Below are positions 41,558-52,027 of a DNA stretch of 64,000 nucleotides, piece by piece (positions within the stretch are counted from its first letter, which is position 1; each line of letters begins with the position of its first letter). Under the pieces are notes generated by a model. The model ran no database searches. It was not told the origin of the DNA and saw only the letters and a program-made list of their open reading frames with translations. This DNA comes from Clostridia bacterium (lineage in GTDB: Bacteria; Bacillota; Clostridia; Oscillospirales; Acutalibacteraceae), in assembly GCA_017379935.1 (NCBI GenBank), contig JAFNVC010000023.1, forward strand, positions 1 to 64,000. Reading direction: 5' to 3'. The position numbers were made by a program, and so were the translations under genes.

Positions 41558-43231
41558 TTAGAATAAGCCTGAGATTACGCCGTTTTCGTCAACGTCGATT
41601 TTCTCGGCTGCCGGAACTCTCGGGAGACCGGGCATTGTCATAATATCGCCTGTGAGAACAACAATGAAGCCTGCACCTGCTGATACCTTGACATTTTTAA
41701 TTGTTACCGTGAAATTCTCGGGTGCGCCGAGCTTTGTCGGGTCATCAGAGAAGCTGTACTGTGTTTTTGCAACACAGATGGGAAGATTTTCGAAGCCGAG
41801 CTCCTTGAGAGTTTCGATCTGCTTCTTTGCGGCGGGAAGAATGCTGATTCCGTTACCGCCGTAAACGCGCTTGACGATTGCTTCGATTTTATCCTCGATT
41901 GAGCCTTCAAGCTCGTAGGAGAAGGAGAAATCATTTTCCTTTTCGCAGAGTGCGACAACCTCGCGAGCGAGATCCTCGCCACCCTTGCCGCCTTCAGCCC
42001 ATACGTTGGAAAGAACAACGTTTACGCCAAGATCCTTGCACTTGTCGATGATGAACTCGATTTCCTTATCAGTATCTGTCGGGAAACGGTTAACCGCAAC
42101 AACGCAGGGAAGCTTATATACATTAGTAATATTTGAAACGTGTCTGAGAAGGTTCGGAACACCCTTTTCGAGTGCTTCGATATTCTCTGAACCCAGCTCT
42201 GTTTTTGCGAGACCGCCGTGCATCTTGAGAGCGCGTACAGTTGCAACCATTACAACTGCTGAGGGCTTAAGACCTGCATAACGGCACTTGATATCAAGGA
42301 ACTTCTCTGCACCGAGGTCAGCGCCGAAGCCTGCCTCCGTAACAGCATAATCGCCGAGGCGCATTGCCATCTTCGTTGCGATAACAGAGTTGCAGCCGTG
42401 AGCAATATTTGCGAACGGACCGCCGTGAACGAATGCGGGTGTACCCTCAAGAGTCTGAACAAGGTTCGGCTTGATTGCATCCTTAAGGAGTGCTGTCATT
42501 GCGCCGACAGCCTTGAGGTCGCCTGCTGTTACGGGCTTTCCGTCGTAGGAATAGCCGACGATGATTCTGCCGAGTCTTTCCTTAAGATCTGTGATAGATG
42601 TTGCAAGGCAGAAAACAGCCATAATCTCTGATGCAACAGTAATGTCAAAGCCGTCCTCACGCGGAACACCGTTGACCTTGCCGCCGAGACCGTCAACAAC
42701 GTTACGAAGCTGTCTGTCGTTCATATCAACGCAACGCTTCCAGGTGATACGGCGTGTATCAATACCGAGCGCATTGCCCTGATGAATGTGGTTATCGAGC
42801 ATAGCTGCAAGGAGGTTGTTGGCCGCGCCGATTGCGTGGAAGTCGCCCGTAAAATGGAGGTTGATGTCCTCCATAGGAACAACCTGAGCATATCCGCCGC
42901 CTGCCGCACCGCCCTTGACACCGAAAACGGGGCCGAGTGACGGCTCGCGAAGAGCAACCATTACGTTCTTGCCGATTCTCTTAAGACCGTCGGCAAGACC
43001 GATTGTAGTTGTTGTTTTACCCTCACCTGCGGGTGTGGGAGTGATTGCAGTAACGAGGATGAGCTTACCCTCTTTTTTCTCGGTTTCGTTGAGGAGAGCA
43101 TAGTCAACCTTTGCTTTATATCTGCCGTACTGCTCGATGTATTTATCGTCGATATTTGCGGATTTTGCGATTTCTGTAATGGGTTTCATTTCGCACTGCT
43201 GTGCGATTTCGATATCTGATAAGTATCCCAT
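41558..43231 (-). CDS. fhs: Formate-tetrahydrofolate ligase
   Basis: The 557-residue protein shows the family blocks [25 protein letters not shown] (ATP loop, about residue 62), [40 protein letters not shown] and [17 protein letters not shown]. It makes 10-formyl-THF from formate, ATP and THF. As last gene of the purine operon, 15 nt after purL, it provides the formyl donor for PurN and the AICAR formyltransferase. Confidence 0.97.
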   Translation of the reverse strand: MGYLSDIEIAQQCEMKPITEIAKSANIDDKYIEQYGRYKAKVDYALLNETEKKEGKLILVTAITPTPAGEGKTTTTIGLADGLKRIGKNVMVALREPSLGPVFGVKGGAAGGGYAQVVPMEDINLHFTGDFHAIGAANNLLAAMLDNHIHQGNALGIDTRRITWKRCVDMNDRQLRNVVDGLGGKVNGVPREDGFDITVASEIMAVFCLATSITDLKERLGRIIVGYSYDGKPVTAGDLKAVGAMTALLKDAIKPNLVQTLEGTPAFVHGGPFANIAHGCNSVIATKMAMRLGDYAVTEAGFGADLGAEKFLDIKCRYAGLKPSAVVMVATVRALKMHGGLAKTELGSENIEALEKGVPNLLRHVSNITNVYKLPCVVAVNRFPTDTDKEIEFIIDKCKDLGVNVVLSNVWAEGGKGGEDLAREVVALCEKENDFSFSYELEGSIEDKIEAIVKRVYGGNGISILPAAKKQIETLKELGFENLPICVAKTQYSFSDDPTKLGAPENFTVTIKNVKVSAGAGFIVVLTGDIMTMPGLPRVPAAEKIDVDENGVISGLF

Positions 43232-43246
43232 TTTATTTCGCTCCTC

Positions 43247-46200
43247 TTATTTAAAATATTTAACAGCAGAAGAGAACATCTGCATATCGTATTCGCCGTA
43301 AACGTTCTTGTAAAGACCGTAGCCGATACGCTCGGAGTGAGCCATCTTACCGAATACACGTCCGTCGGGTGATGTGATACCCTCGATAGCGGACATTGAG
43401 TTGTTCGGATTGAAGTGAACGTCATCCGTTACGTTGCCGTTGAGGTCAACGTACTGAGTAGCGATCTGTCCGTTAGCGGCAAGCTCCTTTATAAGCTCCT
43501 CGCTTGCAAGGAAGCGTCCCTCACCGTGAGAGATAGGCACATTGTAGATATCGCCGACCTTTGTTCCTGCAAGCCACGGAGACTTGTTGGAAGCGATACG
43601 TGTTCTTACCATTCTTGACTGGTGACGTGCGATTGTGTTGAAGGTAAGTGTCGGGCAGTTCTCGTCAGTATCGATAATCTTACCGTAAGGTACGAGACCG
43701 AGCTTGATAAGAGCCTGGAAGCCGTTACAGATACCGCACATAAGACCGTCGCGGTTTTCGAGAAGGTCTGTTACGCCGTCCTTGATAGCGGCATTGCGGA
43801 AGAATGCTGTGATAAACTTACCTGAACCGTCGGGCTCGTCACCGCCTGAGAAGCCGCCGGGGATAAAGATCATCTGTGCGGACTTAATCTTCTCGGCAAA
43901 GCTATCTACGCTTCTTGCGATACCGTCAGCGGAAAGGTTGTTGATAACGATGATTTCAGCATCTGCGCCTGCATCACGCATAACCTTTGCTGTATCGAAC
44001 TCGCAGTTTGTGCCCGGGAATACGGGGATGAGCACCTTCGGCTGAGCAACCTTGATTGCGGGAGCCTTGCGCTCTGTTACTTCATAAGAGAAGGTTTCGA
44101 TTTCTTTATTATCAGCAGGAATGTTGCAGCTGAATACGCTTTCGAGCTTATCCTCATAGACCTTGAGAATTTCGTCAGCGCAGAGCTTCTCTTCGCCGTA
44201 AGCGAATGCTTTTTCTGCTGTTACGGTACCGATAAGTGTACCGATTTCTGTATCATCCGAAAGCTCAAGAAGGAATGAGCCGTAGCAATAGCCGAAGATA
44301 TCGTTAAGTGAAAGAGCTGAGTCAAACTCGAAGCCGAAGCCGTTACCGAATGCCATCTTCATAACTGCCTCTGCAACACCGCCGTATGTCGGAGTGTAAG
44401 CTGAAAGCACCTTGCCGTCTCTCATAAGACCGATAACTGTATCGAAGAGAGCGAGGAGTGAATCTGTCTTCGGGAGCTTGTTTTCGTCATATTCGGGCTT
44501 TACAAGAACAACCTTGCTGCCAGCCTTCTTGAATTCATTAGTAATAATATTATCAACCTTTTCGGTTGTTACTGCAAATGAAACGAGTGTCGGCGGAACA
44601 TCGAGCTTTTCAAAGGTACCGCTCATTGAGTCCTTACCGCCGATAGCAGCTACGCCGAGATTCTTCTGTGCCTCGAAAGCACCGAGAAGTGCTGAAAGCG
44701 GCTTGCCCCAACGCTTTGCATCCTTGTTCGGACGCTCAAAGTATTCCTGGAAGGTAAGGTAAACATCCTCATACTTTGCGCCTGCGGCAACAAGCTTTGC
44801 AACTGATTCAACAACTGCAAGGTATGCACCGTGGTAGGGGCTCTTTTCTGTAATGAACGGGTTGTAGCCCCATGTCATAACAGAGCAGTCGTTTGTATGC
44901 TTCTTTTCAACGGAAACCTTGTGTACCATAGCCTGAATCGGTGTGAGCTGATTCTCACCGCCGAAGGGCATAAGAACCGTGCCTGCGCCGATTGTTGAGT
45001 CGAAGCGCTCTGAAAGACCTCTCTTTGAGCAGACATTGAGGTCGCCTGCGAGAGCCTTGAATTCTTCTGCAAATGTGCCGTCAACTGTCTTGTCATAATC
45101 CTTAACACCTGCGGCTTCGATTGTGATATGCTTTTCAGCACCGTTTGAGTTAAGGAACTCACGGCTGATATCAACGATTGTGTTGCCGTTCCAGAACATT
45201 CTGAGTCTCGGCTCAGCCTTAACTGTTGCAACAACTGTTGCCTCGAGGTTTTCCTCGTTTGCAATCTTAAGGAATGCTTCAACATTCTCCTTTTCGATTA
45301 CAACAGCCATTCTCTCCTGAGATTCACTGATTGCGAGCTCGGTACCGTCAAGTCCGTCGTACTTCTTCGGAACTGCGTTAAGGTCGATTTCAAGACCGTC
45401 TGCAAGCTCACCGATAGCAACGGAAACACCGCCTGCACCGAAGTCGTTACAGCGCTTGATCATACGGCAGGCATCGCCGTTACGGAAGATACGCTGAAGC
45501 TTTCTCTCCTCGGGAGCATTACCCTTCTGAACCTCTGCACCGCAGGATTCGAGAGAATCGAGTGTATGTGACTTTGATGAGCCTGTTGCACCGCCGCAGC
45601 CGTCACGGCCTGTTCTGCCGCCGAGAAGGATAACGATATCGCCGTCCTCGGGACGCTCGCGACGAACGTTCTCCTGCGGAGCAGCCGCTACAACCGCACC
45701 GATTTCCATACGCTTTGCAGCATAGCCGTCGTGATAAAGCTCGTCAACCATACCTGTTGCAAGACCGATCTGGTTACCGTATGAGGAGTAGCCTGCAGCA
45801 GCGGTTGTAACAATCTTTCTCTGCGGAAGCTTACCCTCCATAGTCTCCTTGACGGGCTTGAGAGGATCAGCCGCACCTGTTACGCGCATTGCCGCATAAA
45901 CATAAGAACGGCCTGAAAGCGGGTCACGGATAGCACCGCCGATACATGTTGCGGCACCGCCGAAGGGCTCGATTTCTGTCGGATGGTTATGTGTTTCATT
46001 CTTGAAGAGAAGGAGCCACGGCTCTTTTACGCCGTCAACCTCAATCTCGATTTTGACTGTACAAGCGTTGATTTCCTCAGACTCGTCGAGCTTATCGAGC
46101 TTGCCGATCTTCTTAAGATACTTTGCGGCAAGAGTACCGATATCCATAAGATTCTGCGGCTTTGTTCTGCCGAGGAATTCGCGTGTTTTAAGATAATCGT

Positions 46201-46936
46201 CATAAGCAGCCTGAAGAAGCTCGTCCTCAAATGTAACCTTATCGATAGTTGTAAGGAAGGTTGTATGACGGCAGTGGTCAGACCAGTATGTATCGATCAT
46301 ACGGATTTCTGTAATTGTGGGGTTACGGTTTTCGGATTTGAAATATGACTGGCAGAAAGCGATGTCATCATTGTCCATAGCAAGACCGTAATTCTTAACG
46401 AAAGCTGCAAGACCTTCTGCATCGAGGTCATTGAAGCCGTCGAGAGTTTCGACAGTTGTCGGGATTTCGTAGTCAACCTTAAGAGTATCAACCGCTGCAA
46501 GAGAAGCCTCGCGGGATTCAACGGGGTTGATTACGTACTTTTTAATCTGCTCGAGCTCATCAGCAGAAACGTTACCGTAAAGAAGGTAAACCTTTGCGGC
46601 ACGTACTGTCGGACGCTCGCCCTTTGAGATAATCTGAATACACTGTGCTGCTGAGTCTGCACGCTGGTCAAACTGACCCGGAAGATACTCAACTGCAAAA
46701 ACCGTTGCATCATCCTCAGGAAGCACATCGTAGATAATGTCAAGCTGAGGCTCTGAAAATACGGTTTTCTTTGAATAATTGAAGAGGTCCTCATCGATAT
46801 TTTCAACATCATAACGGTTGATAACACGGACTTCCTCAAGTGATTTTATCTGAAGAATGTGGCGGATATCGTAGCGAAGAGACTTTGCTTCGTTATCGAG
46901 ACCCTTTTTCTTTTCAACATATATACGGTATACCAT
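43247..46936 (-). CDS. purL: Phosphoribosylformylglycinamidine synthase, single-chain long form
   Basis: The 1229-residue protein combines an N-terminal PurS-like part, two AIRS-type synthetase units (DPLSGRSYVYAAMRVTGAADP; IGGKDSMSGTF) and a C-terminal class I glutamine amidotransferase (about 970-1229) with LMCGICNGFQ (nucleophile Cys) and FGKMAHSERIG. It converts FGAR to FGAM using glutamine and ATP. Many Firmicutes split this into PurS, PurQ and PurL; the fused form is common in Clostridia. Its ATG directly abuts the purD stop. Confidence 0.96.
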   Translation of the reverse strand: MVYRIYVEKKKGLDNEAKSLRYDIRHILQIKSLEEVRVINRYDVENIDEDLFNYSKKTVFSEPQLDIIYDVLPEDDATVFAVEYLPGQFDQRADSAAQCIQIISKGERPTVRAAKVYLLYGNVSADELEQIKKYVINPVESREASLAAVDTLKVDYEIPTTVETLDGFNDLDAEGLAAFVKNYGLAMDNDDIAFCQSYFKSENRNPTITEIRMIDTYWSDHCRHTTFLTTIDKVTFEDELLQAAYDDYLKTREFLGRTKPQNLMDIGTLAAKYLKKIGKLDKLDESEEINACTVKIEIEVDGVKEPWLLLFKNETHNHPTEIEPFGGAATCIGGAIRDPLSGRSYVYAAMRVTGAADPLKPVKETMEGKLPQRKIVTTAAAGYSSYGNQIGLATGMVDELYHDGYAAKRMEIGAVVAAAPQENVRRERPEDGDIVILLGGRTGRDGCGGATGSSKSHTLDSLESCGAEVQKGNAPEERKLQRIFRNGDACRMIKRCNDFGAGGVSVAIGELADGLEIDLNAVPKKYDGLDGTELAISESQERMAVVIEKENVEAFLKIANEENLEATVVATVKAEPRLRMFWNGNTIVDISREFLNSNGAEKHITIEAAGVKDYDKTVDGTFAEEFKALAGDLNVCSKRGLSERFDSTIGAGTVLMPFGGENQLTPIQAMVHKVSVEKKHTNDCSVMTWGYNPFITEKSPYHGAYLAVVESVAKLVAAGAKYEDVYLTFQEYFERPNKDAKRWGKPLSALLGAFEAQKNLGVAAIGGKDSMSGTFEKLDVPPTLVSFAVTTEKVDNIITNEFKKAGSKVVLVKPEYDENKLPKTDSLLALFDTVIGLMRDGKVLSAYTPTYGGVAEAVMKMAFGNGFGFEFDSALSLNDIFGYCYGSFLLELSDDTEIGTLIGTVTAEKAFAYGEEKLCADEILKVYEDKLESVFSCNIPADNKEIETFSYEVTERKAPAIKVAQPKVLIPVFPGTNCEFDTAKVMRDAGADAEIIVINNLSADGIARSVDSFAEKIKSAQMIFIPGGFSGGDEPDGSGKFITAFFRNAAIKDGVTDLLENRDGLMCGICNGFQALIKLGLVPYGKIIDTDENCPTLTFNTIARHQSRMVRTRIASNKSPWLAGTKVGDIYNVPISHGEGRFLASEELIKELAANGQIATQYVDLNGNVTDDVHFNPNNSMSAIEGITSPDGRVFGKMAHSERIGYGLYKNVYGEYDMQMFSSAVKYFK

Positions 46937-48208
46937 TTATTTAACCTCCGCTTTCAAAGCTCTCTGACCGATATCACGGCGGCAGAAGCCGTTTTCAAAG
47001 CCGACCTTATCGGTAAGTGTATATGCATTTTCAACTGCTGTTTTAAGGTTGTCCGCAACGGCTGTTACGCCAAGAACACGTCCGCCTGCGCTGAGAAGCT
47101 TATCGCCGTCAAGCTTTGCACCTGCAACGAAAATGTCGCTGTTTGCATCAGTTGCGGGAAGAGTAAGCTCAAAGCCGCTCTCATACTTCACGGGATAGCC
47201 CTTTGAAGCAAGGATTACACAGCAGGCTGACTTTTCGGAGAACTTAACCTCTGTATTATCAAGCTCTCCCCTTGCAGTTGCCTTCATAACGGTGAACAGG
47301 TCACTTTCAAGCAACGGAAGAACAACCTGAGTTTCGGGATCGCCGAAGCGGCAGTTATATTCGATAACCTTCGGACCGTCGGGTGTGATCATAAGACCGA
47401 AATAGAGACAGCCTCTGAACTCTCTGCCCTCAGCCTTCATAGCTCGGATTGTGGGAAGGAAAATCTTTTCCATACATTCCTCTGCTACAGCATCAGTGTA
47501 ATAAGGGTTGGGAGCAACGGTACCCATACCGCCCGTATTGAGACCCTCGTCGTTATCAAACGCACGCTTATGGTCCATTGAAGAAATCATCGGCTTTACA
47601 ACGTTACCGTCCGTGAAAGCAAGAACGGAAACCTCGGGTCCTGTAAGGAACTCTTCAACAACAACGTTGCTTCCGCTGTCGCCGAAGACCTTATCCTGCA
47701 TCATAGAGCGGATTGCATCCTCTGCCTCCTCGCGTGTCATTGCGATGATAACACCCTTGCCGAGTGCAAGACCGTCAGCCTTGATAACTGTCGGAATGGG
47801 AGCTGTTCTGATATAATCAAGAGCAGCATCCATATCGGTAAACACCTCGTACTGTGCGGTCGGGATATTATATTTTTTCATAAGGTTCTTTGAGAAAACC
47901 TTACTGCCTTCAATAATTGCGGCATTTGCCTTCGGGCCGAAGCATTCGATGCCCGCCTCGTTAAGAGCATCAACTGCACCGAGAACGAGAGGATCATCAG
48001 GTGCGACAACTGCAAAATCAATCGCATTTTCGGTCGCAAACTTAACGAGACCCTCGATATCCTTTGCACCGACATTGACGAGAGTTGCATCCCCTGCCAT
48101 ACCGCCGTTACCCGGAAGTGCGAAGATTTCGTCAATCTCATTGCTCAGCTTAAGCTTTTTGATTATGGCGTGTTCACGTCCGCCTGAACCGACAACCATT
48201 ACTTTCAT
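46937..48208 (-). CDS. purD: Phosphoribosylamine-glycine ligase (GAR synthetase)
   Basis: The 423-residue ATP-grasp protein has the N-terminal MKVMVVGSGGREHAI, the segment VIKADGLALGKGVIIA, GLNTGGMGTVAPNPYY and VIEYNCRFGDPETQVVLPLL. It joins phosphoribosylamine with glycine. Preceded by AAGGAG and 12 nt after glyA in the operon. Confidence 0.97.
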   Translation of the reverse strand: MKVMVVGSGGREHAIIKKLKLSNEIDEIFALPGNGGMAGDATLVNVGAKDIEGLVKFATENAIDFAVVAPDDPLVLGAVDALNEAGIECFGPKANAAIIEGSKVFSKNLMKKYNIPTAQYEVFTDMDAALDYIRTAPIPTVIKADGLALGKGVIIAMTREEAEDAIRSMMQDKVFGDSGSNVVVEEFLTGPEVSVLAFTDGNVVKPMISSMDHKRAFDNDEGLNTGGMGTVAPNPYYTDAVAEECMEKIFLPTIRAMKAEGREFRGCLYFGLMITPDGPKVIEYNCRFGDPETQVVLPLLESDLFTVMKATARGELDNTEVKFSEKSACCVILASKGYPVKYESGFELTLPATDANSDIFVAGAKLDGDKLLSAGGRVLGVTAVADNLKTAVENAYTLTDKVGFENGFCRRDIGQRALKAEVK

Positions 48209-48220
48209 TATAAAATCTCC

Positions 48221-49456
48221 TTAATAAATCGGGAACTGTGCGCAAAGCTCAGTTACTTCCTTGGTAATCTTATCGCGGCTTCCCTCGAAATCTGTTGCAA
48301 CAAGCTTGATCCACTCTGCAATCTTAAGCATCTCGGCCTCCTTGAAGCCTCGTGATGTTACTGCAGGTGTACCGATTCGAAGACCGCTTGTTACAAACGG
48401 ACTCTGCGTCTCGTTAGGAACGGTGTTCTTATTGACTGTGATGTGCACCTCGTCAAGACGGTGCTCCATCTCCTTACCCGTGAGACCGAAATCACGAAGA
48501 TCAACGAGCATAAGGTGGTTGTCAGTACCGTCAGAAACGATGCGGAAGCCCTCCTTCTTGAGTGCTTCGCAGAGAACAGCGGCATTCTTGACAACCTGCT
48601 GCTGATAAGCCTTGAATTCATCTGTCATAGCCTCGCCGAATGCAACTGCCTTTGCGGCGATAACGTGCATAAGCGGGCCGCCCTGTGTACCGGGGAAAAC
48701 AGCCTTGTCGATAGCTTTTGCAAGCTCCTCCTTGCAAAGGATGAGACCGCCTCTCGGACCTCTGAGTGTCTTATGAGTTGTTGTTGTTACAACGTCTGAA
48801 TAAGGCACGGGATTGGGATGAAGTCCTGCAGCTACAAGACCTGCGATATGAGCCATATCGACCATAAGATATGCGCCGACCTCGTCACAGATTTCGCGGC
48901 ACTTCTTATAATCAAGCACTCTTGAATATGCGCTCGCGCCGACAACAATCATCTTCGGCTTGCACTCGAGTGCAATCTGACGCATATTTTCGTAGTCGAT
49001 AACCTCTGTTTCGCTGTCAACACCGTAGGGAACGATGTTGTAATACTTACCTGAAATATTTGCAGGTGAGCCGTGTGAAAGGTGGCCGCCCTCGGAGAGG
49101 TTCATACCCATTACGGTGTCGCCCGGCTTAACAAGTGCGAAGAAAACAGCAAGGTTTGCGTTAGCACCGCTGTGGGGCTGAACATTGGCATGCTCGGCGC
49201 CGAAGATTTTCTTTGCACGCTCGCGTGCAATCTCCTCAACCTTATCGACACAGTAGCATCCGCCGTAATATCTCTTTGACGGATAGCCCTCTGCATATTT
49301 GTTGGTAAGAACACCGCCCGCAGCAAGAAGCACTGCCTTTGAAACGATGTTTTCTGATGCGATAAGCTCGATGTTGTGGCGCTGTCTTTCAAGCTCCTCG
49401 CCGCAAGCGCCTGCAACCTCGGGATCAAAATTTATAAGTTCTTCAAAAAAGTTCAT
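48221..49456 (-). CDS. glyA: Serine hydroxymethyltransferase
   Basis: With ATG 49456 the product has 411 residues: [49 protein letters not shown] and [17 protein letters not shown] with the PLP-binding lysine. It converts serine and THF to glycine and methylene-THF. In this operon it supplies glycine to PurD, encoded just downstream, and one-carbon units. GAGG precedes the start. Confidence 0.97.
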   Translation of the reverse strand: MNFFEELINFDPEVAGACGEELERQRHNIELIASENIVSKAVLLAAGGVLTNKYAEGYPSKRYYGGCYCVDKVEEIARERAKKIFGAEHANVQPHSGANANLAVFFALVKPGDTVMGMNLSEGGHLSHGSPANISGKYYNIVPYGVDSETEVIDYENMRQIALECKPKMIVVGASAYSRVLDYKKCREICDEVGAYLMVDMAHIAGLVAAGLHPNPVPYSDVVTTTTHKTLRGPRGGLILCKEELAKAIDKAVFPGTQGGPLMHVIAAKAVAFGEAMTDEFKAYQQQVVKNAAVLCEALKKEGFRIVSDGTDNHLMLVDLRDFGLTGKEMEHRLDEVHITVNKNTVPNETQSPFVTSGLRIGTPAVTSRGFKEAEMLKIAEWIKLVATDFEGSRDKITKEVTELCAQFPIY

Positions 49457-49478
49457 TTCTAACCTCAAAAATCAAATA

Positions 49479-50663
49479 TTAGTGGTGGAAGAGTCTCATT
49501 CCTGTGAAAGCCATTACGATGCCGTACTTGTCACAGCACTCGATAACGATGTCGTCACGGATTGAGCCGCCCGGCTCTGCGATATAGGAAACGCCGCTCT
49601 TCTTTGCGCGCTCGATGTTGTCGCTGAACGGGAAGAAAGCGTCTGAACCGACTGAAACGCCTGAAATTGTAGCAAGGTATGCTGCCTGCTCCTCATCTGT
49701 GAAGGGCTCGGGCTGGCATGTGAAGTACTTCTGCCAGTTGCCGTCAGCACATACATCCTCTTCGTTCTTGTTGATGTAGCCGTCAATAACATTATCACGG
49801 TTCGGTCTTGAAACATCATCTCTGAACGGAAGGTTAAGAACCTTATCGCTCTGACGGAGATGCCATGTATCAGCCTTCTGACCTGCAAGACGTGTGCAGT
49901 GGATTCTTGACTGCTGACCTGCGCCTACGCCGATAGCCTGACCGTCCTTTGCATAGCATACGGAGTTTGACTGAGTGTACTTAAGAGTGATAAGTGCGAT
50001 GATAAGGTCGCGCTTTGCTTCCTCGGGGAATTCCTTATTAGCTGTTACGATATTCTCGAGCTGTGACTCATCGATCTTGTAATCATTTCTGCCCTGCTCA
50101 AATGTGATGCCGAACACCTGCTTGCGCTCGATGGGCTGAGGAACGTAATCGGGGTCAATCTTTACGATGTTGTAGTTGCCGTTTCTCTTTGTTTTGAGAA
50201 TCTCGAGTGCCTCGTCTGTGTAACCCGGAGCGATAACACCGTCAGAAACCTCACGCTTGATGATTGTAGCTGTTGTCTTGTCGCAGATATCGGAAAGTGC
50301 AATCCAGTCACCGAAGGATGACATACGGTCTGTACCTCTTGCTCTTGCATAAGCGCAAGCGAGCGGAGACTCGTCAAGGCCTTCGATATCATCTACGAAG
50401 CAAGCCTTCTTGAGCTTCTCGGGAAGCGGAGTGCCGACTGCTGCACAAGTGGGGCTGACGTGCTTGAAGGATGCTGCTGCGGGCATTCCGAGAGCCTCCT
50501 TAAGCTCCTTTACAAGCTGCCATGAGTTGAAGGCATCAAGGAAATTGATGAAGCCGGGTCTGCCTGCGAGAATCTCGATGGGAAGCTCGCTGTCATCAGA
50601 CATAAAAATCTTTGCAGGCTTCTGATTGGGATTACAACCATATTTAAGTTCAAATTCTTTCAT
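49479..50663 (-). CDS. Stand-alone AICAR formyltransferase (PurH N-terminal cyclohydrolase part absent)
   Basis: The 394-residue protein begins MKEFELKYGCNPNQKPAKIF and carries the formyltransferase motif FKHVSPTCAAVGTPL (Lys-His pair), GIAPGYTDEALEIL-like VIAPGYTDEALEIL, GAGQQSRIHCTRLAG and DAFFPFSDNIERA. It transfers a formyl group from 10-formyl-THF to AICAR. In most bacteria this domain is the C-terminal half of PurH; here the cyclohydrolase half is missing and a separate PurO-type enzyme is encoded 12 nt upstream, so the two-gene pair replaces purH. Confidence 0.93.
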   Translation of the reverse strand: MKEFELKYGCNPNQKPAKIFMSDDSELPIEILAGRPGFINFLDAFNSWQLVKELKEALGMPAAASFKHVSPTCAAVGTPLPEKLKKACFVDDIEGLDESPLACAYARARGTDRMSSFGDWIALSDICDKTTATIIKREVSDGVIAPGYTDEALEILKTKRNGNYNIVKIDPDYVPQPIERKQVFGITFEQGRNDYKIDESQLENIVTANKEFPEEAKRDLIIALITLKYTQSNSVCYAKDGQAIGVGAGQQSRIHCTRLAGQKADTWHLRQSDKVLNLPFRDDVSRPNRDNVIDGYINKNEEDVCADGNWQKYFTCQPEPFTDEEQAAYLATISGVSVGSDAFFPFSDNIERAKKSGVSYIAEPGGSIRDDIVIECCDKYGIVMAFTGMRLFHH

Positions 50664-50675
50664 TATGATTTCTCC

Positions 50676-51395
50676 TTATTTATTCTTGTTGATAAGACGG
50701 TTCTCTTCTGCGCCTGTTTCAAGGTCGATGTAACGAACATAAAGAGAAATCTTATTGTCTTCGTTAAGGTTTGCCCAGAGCTTCTCTGTGAAAGCGTCGA
50801 TATCGTCCATTGTCTCAACTCTTTCAGGCTCGCCCTGGAATGTAGGAATAGGATTGCCGTCACAAACATAAGTGTGGATAAAGTGACCGAGACCTGCCTT
50901 TGAGGGATACATAAAGAGGTAACGTGCACAGTCTGAGCCGACCTCATCAAGGCTCTTGAGAATGCTCATTTCATAAGTGAAGTCGCCGTCTGCGAACTTG
51001 AGCATACCGCTGATTCTCGGTGTGAAGTTAGGTGCATCGGGCTCAAACTCTCTTGTCTTGAGTGCGCCGTTGAAGCACTTGCCTTCCTTGAGAAAATTGT
51101 AGATTGTATCTGTCTGGTCACCGTTTGTAACAACGAGCTTATTCTCGTGCTTTCTGATTGCAGCATAGATAATAAGTGAGGGATCCTCAACCTTTGAAGC
51201 ATCGAACGGCTCTGTGAAAACTGCATCATCCTTCTCTGTGAAGATACGGTTACGGCTGTTTTCGCTTCTGCCCATAATGAAATATGCTGCAACTGCCTTT
51301 TTATTGTCGGGTGTTTTACCGATCACGATACCTCTGCCGACATAGGAATTGTCCTTGATAAGCTCGCCGATATCATTAACCTTGTATATGTTCAT
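50676..51395 (-). CDS. purO: IMP cyclohydrolase, PurO family
   Basis: The ATG at 51395 (AAGG upstream) gives 239 residues and overlaps the purN end by 20 nt. Features include SYVGRGIVIGKTPDNKKAVAAYFIMGRSENSRNR, NGDQTDTIYNFL and PDAPNFTPRISGML, matching the archaeal-type IMP cyclohydrolase fold (NTN-hydrolase-like). It closes the ring of FAICAR to IMP. Its position between purN and the stand-alone AICAR formyltransferase strongly supports this role. Confidence 0.9.
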   Translation of the reverse strand: MNIYKVNDIGELIKDNSYVGRGIVIGKTPDNKKAVAAYFIMGRSENSRNRIFTEKDDAVFTEPFDASKVEDPSLIIYAAIRKHENKLVVTNGDQTDTIYNFLKEGKCFNGALKTREFEPDAPNFTPRISGMLKFADGDFTYEMSILKSLDEVGSDCARYLFMYPSKAGLGHFIHTYVCDGNPIPTFQGEPERVETMDDIDAFTEKLWANLNEDNKISLYVRYIDLETGAEENRLINKNK

Positions 51396-52014
51396 AACTG
51401 TCACCTTTTTCCTTAATTTCTTTTGATACGAGTTCTGCCGCCTCGGGCAGGATATGCCATTCCGCCTGCTCCATTACTCTCTTCTGCAGAGCTTCGGGAG
51501 TATCATCAGGCTGAATATAAACCGCCCTCTGAAGGATAATCTGTCCTCCGTCGGGGATTTCGTTGACAAAATGCACGGTTGCGCCCGTTACCTTCACGCC
51601 GTAGGAAAGTGCCGCCTCGTGAACCTTAAGTCCGTAGAAGCCTTCACCGCAGAAGGACGGAATCAATGACGGATGGACATTGATGATACGCTTCGGATAG
51701 CAGGATGTGAAGCTTTCGGTAAGGATACACATAAAGCCTGCAAGGATGATAAGCTCAATGCCGTTTTCTTTAAGAACTGATTTAACCTCAGTCTCAAATT
51801 CCTCGCGGGTCGCGTATGCCTTGTTGTTGATAACCGCAGTTTTTATACCTGCATTCTCTGCGCGGGTAAGGGCATAAGCACCCTCCTTGTTTGATATAAC
51901 AAGCTCAATTTTACCGCTTGCTATAATTCCCGCATTCTGTGCATCTATAAGCGCCTGGAGATTTGTTCCGCCGCCCGAAACAAGGACGGCAATTTTTGTG
52001 GGAGCAGTATTCAT
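51376..52014 (-). CDS. purN: Phosphoribosylglycinamide formyltransferase
   Basis: With ATG 52014 the protein has 212 residues: IAVLVSGGGTNLQALIDA, LAGFMCIL, INVHPSLIPSFCGEGFYG and GATVHFVNEIPDGGQIILQ, which carry the conserved Asn-His-Asp set. It formylates GAR with 10-formyl-THF. A ribosome site GAGGGGAAAGG lies in the 13-nt gap after purM. Confidence 0.96.
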   Translation of the reverse strand: MNTAPTKIAVLVSGGGTNLQALIDAQNAGIIASGKIELVISNKEGAYALTRAENAGIKTAVINNKAYATREEFETEVKSVLKENGIELIILAGFMCILTESFTSCYPKRIINVHPSLIPSFCGEGFYGLKVHEAALSYGVKVTGATVHFVNEIPDGGQIILQRAVYIQPDDTPEALQKRVMEQAEWHILPEAAELVSKEIKEKGDSYEHIQG

Positions 52015-52027
52015 AGCCTTTCCCCTC

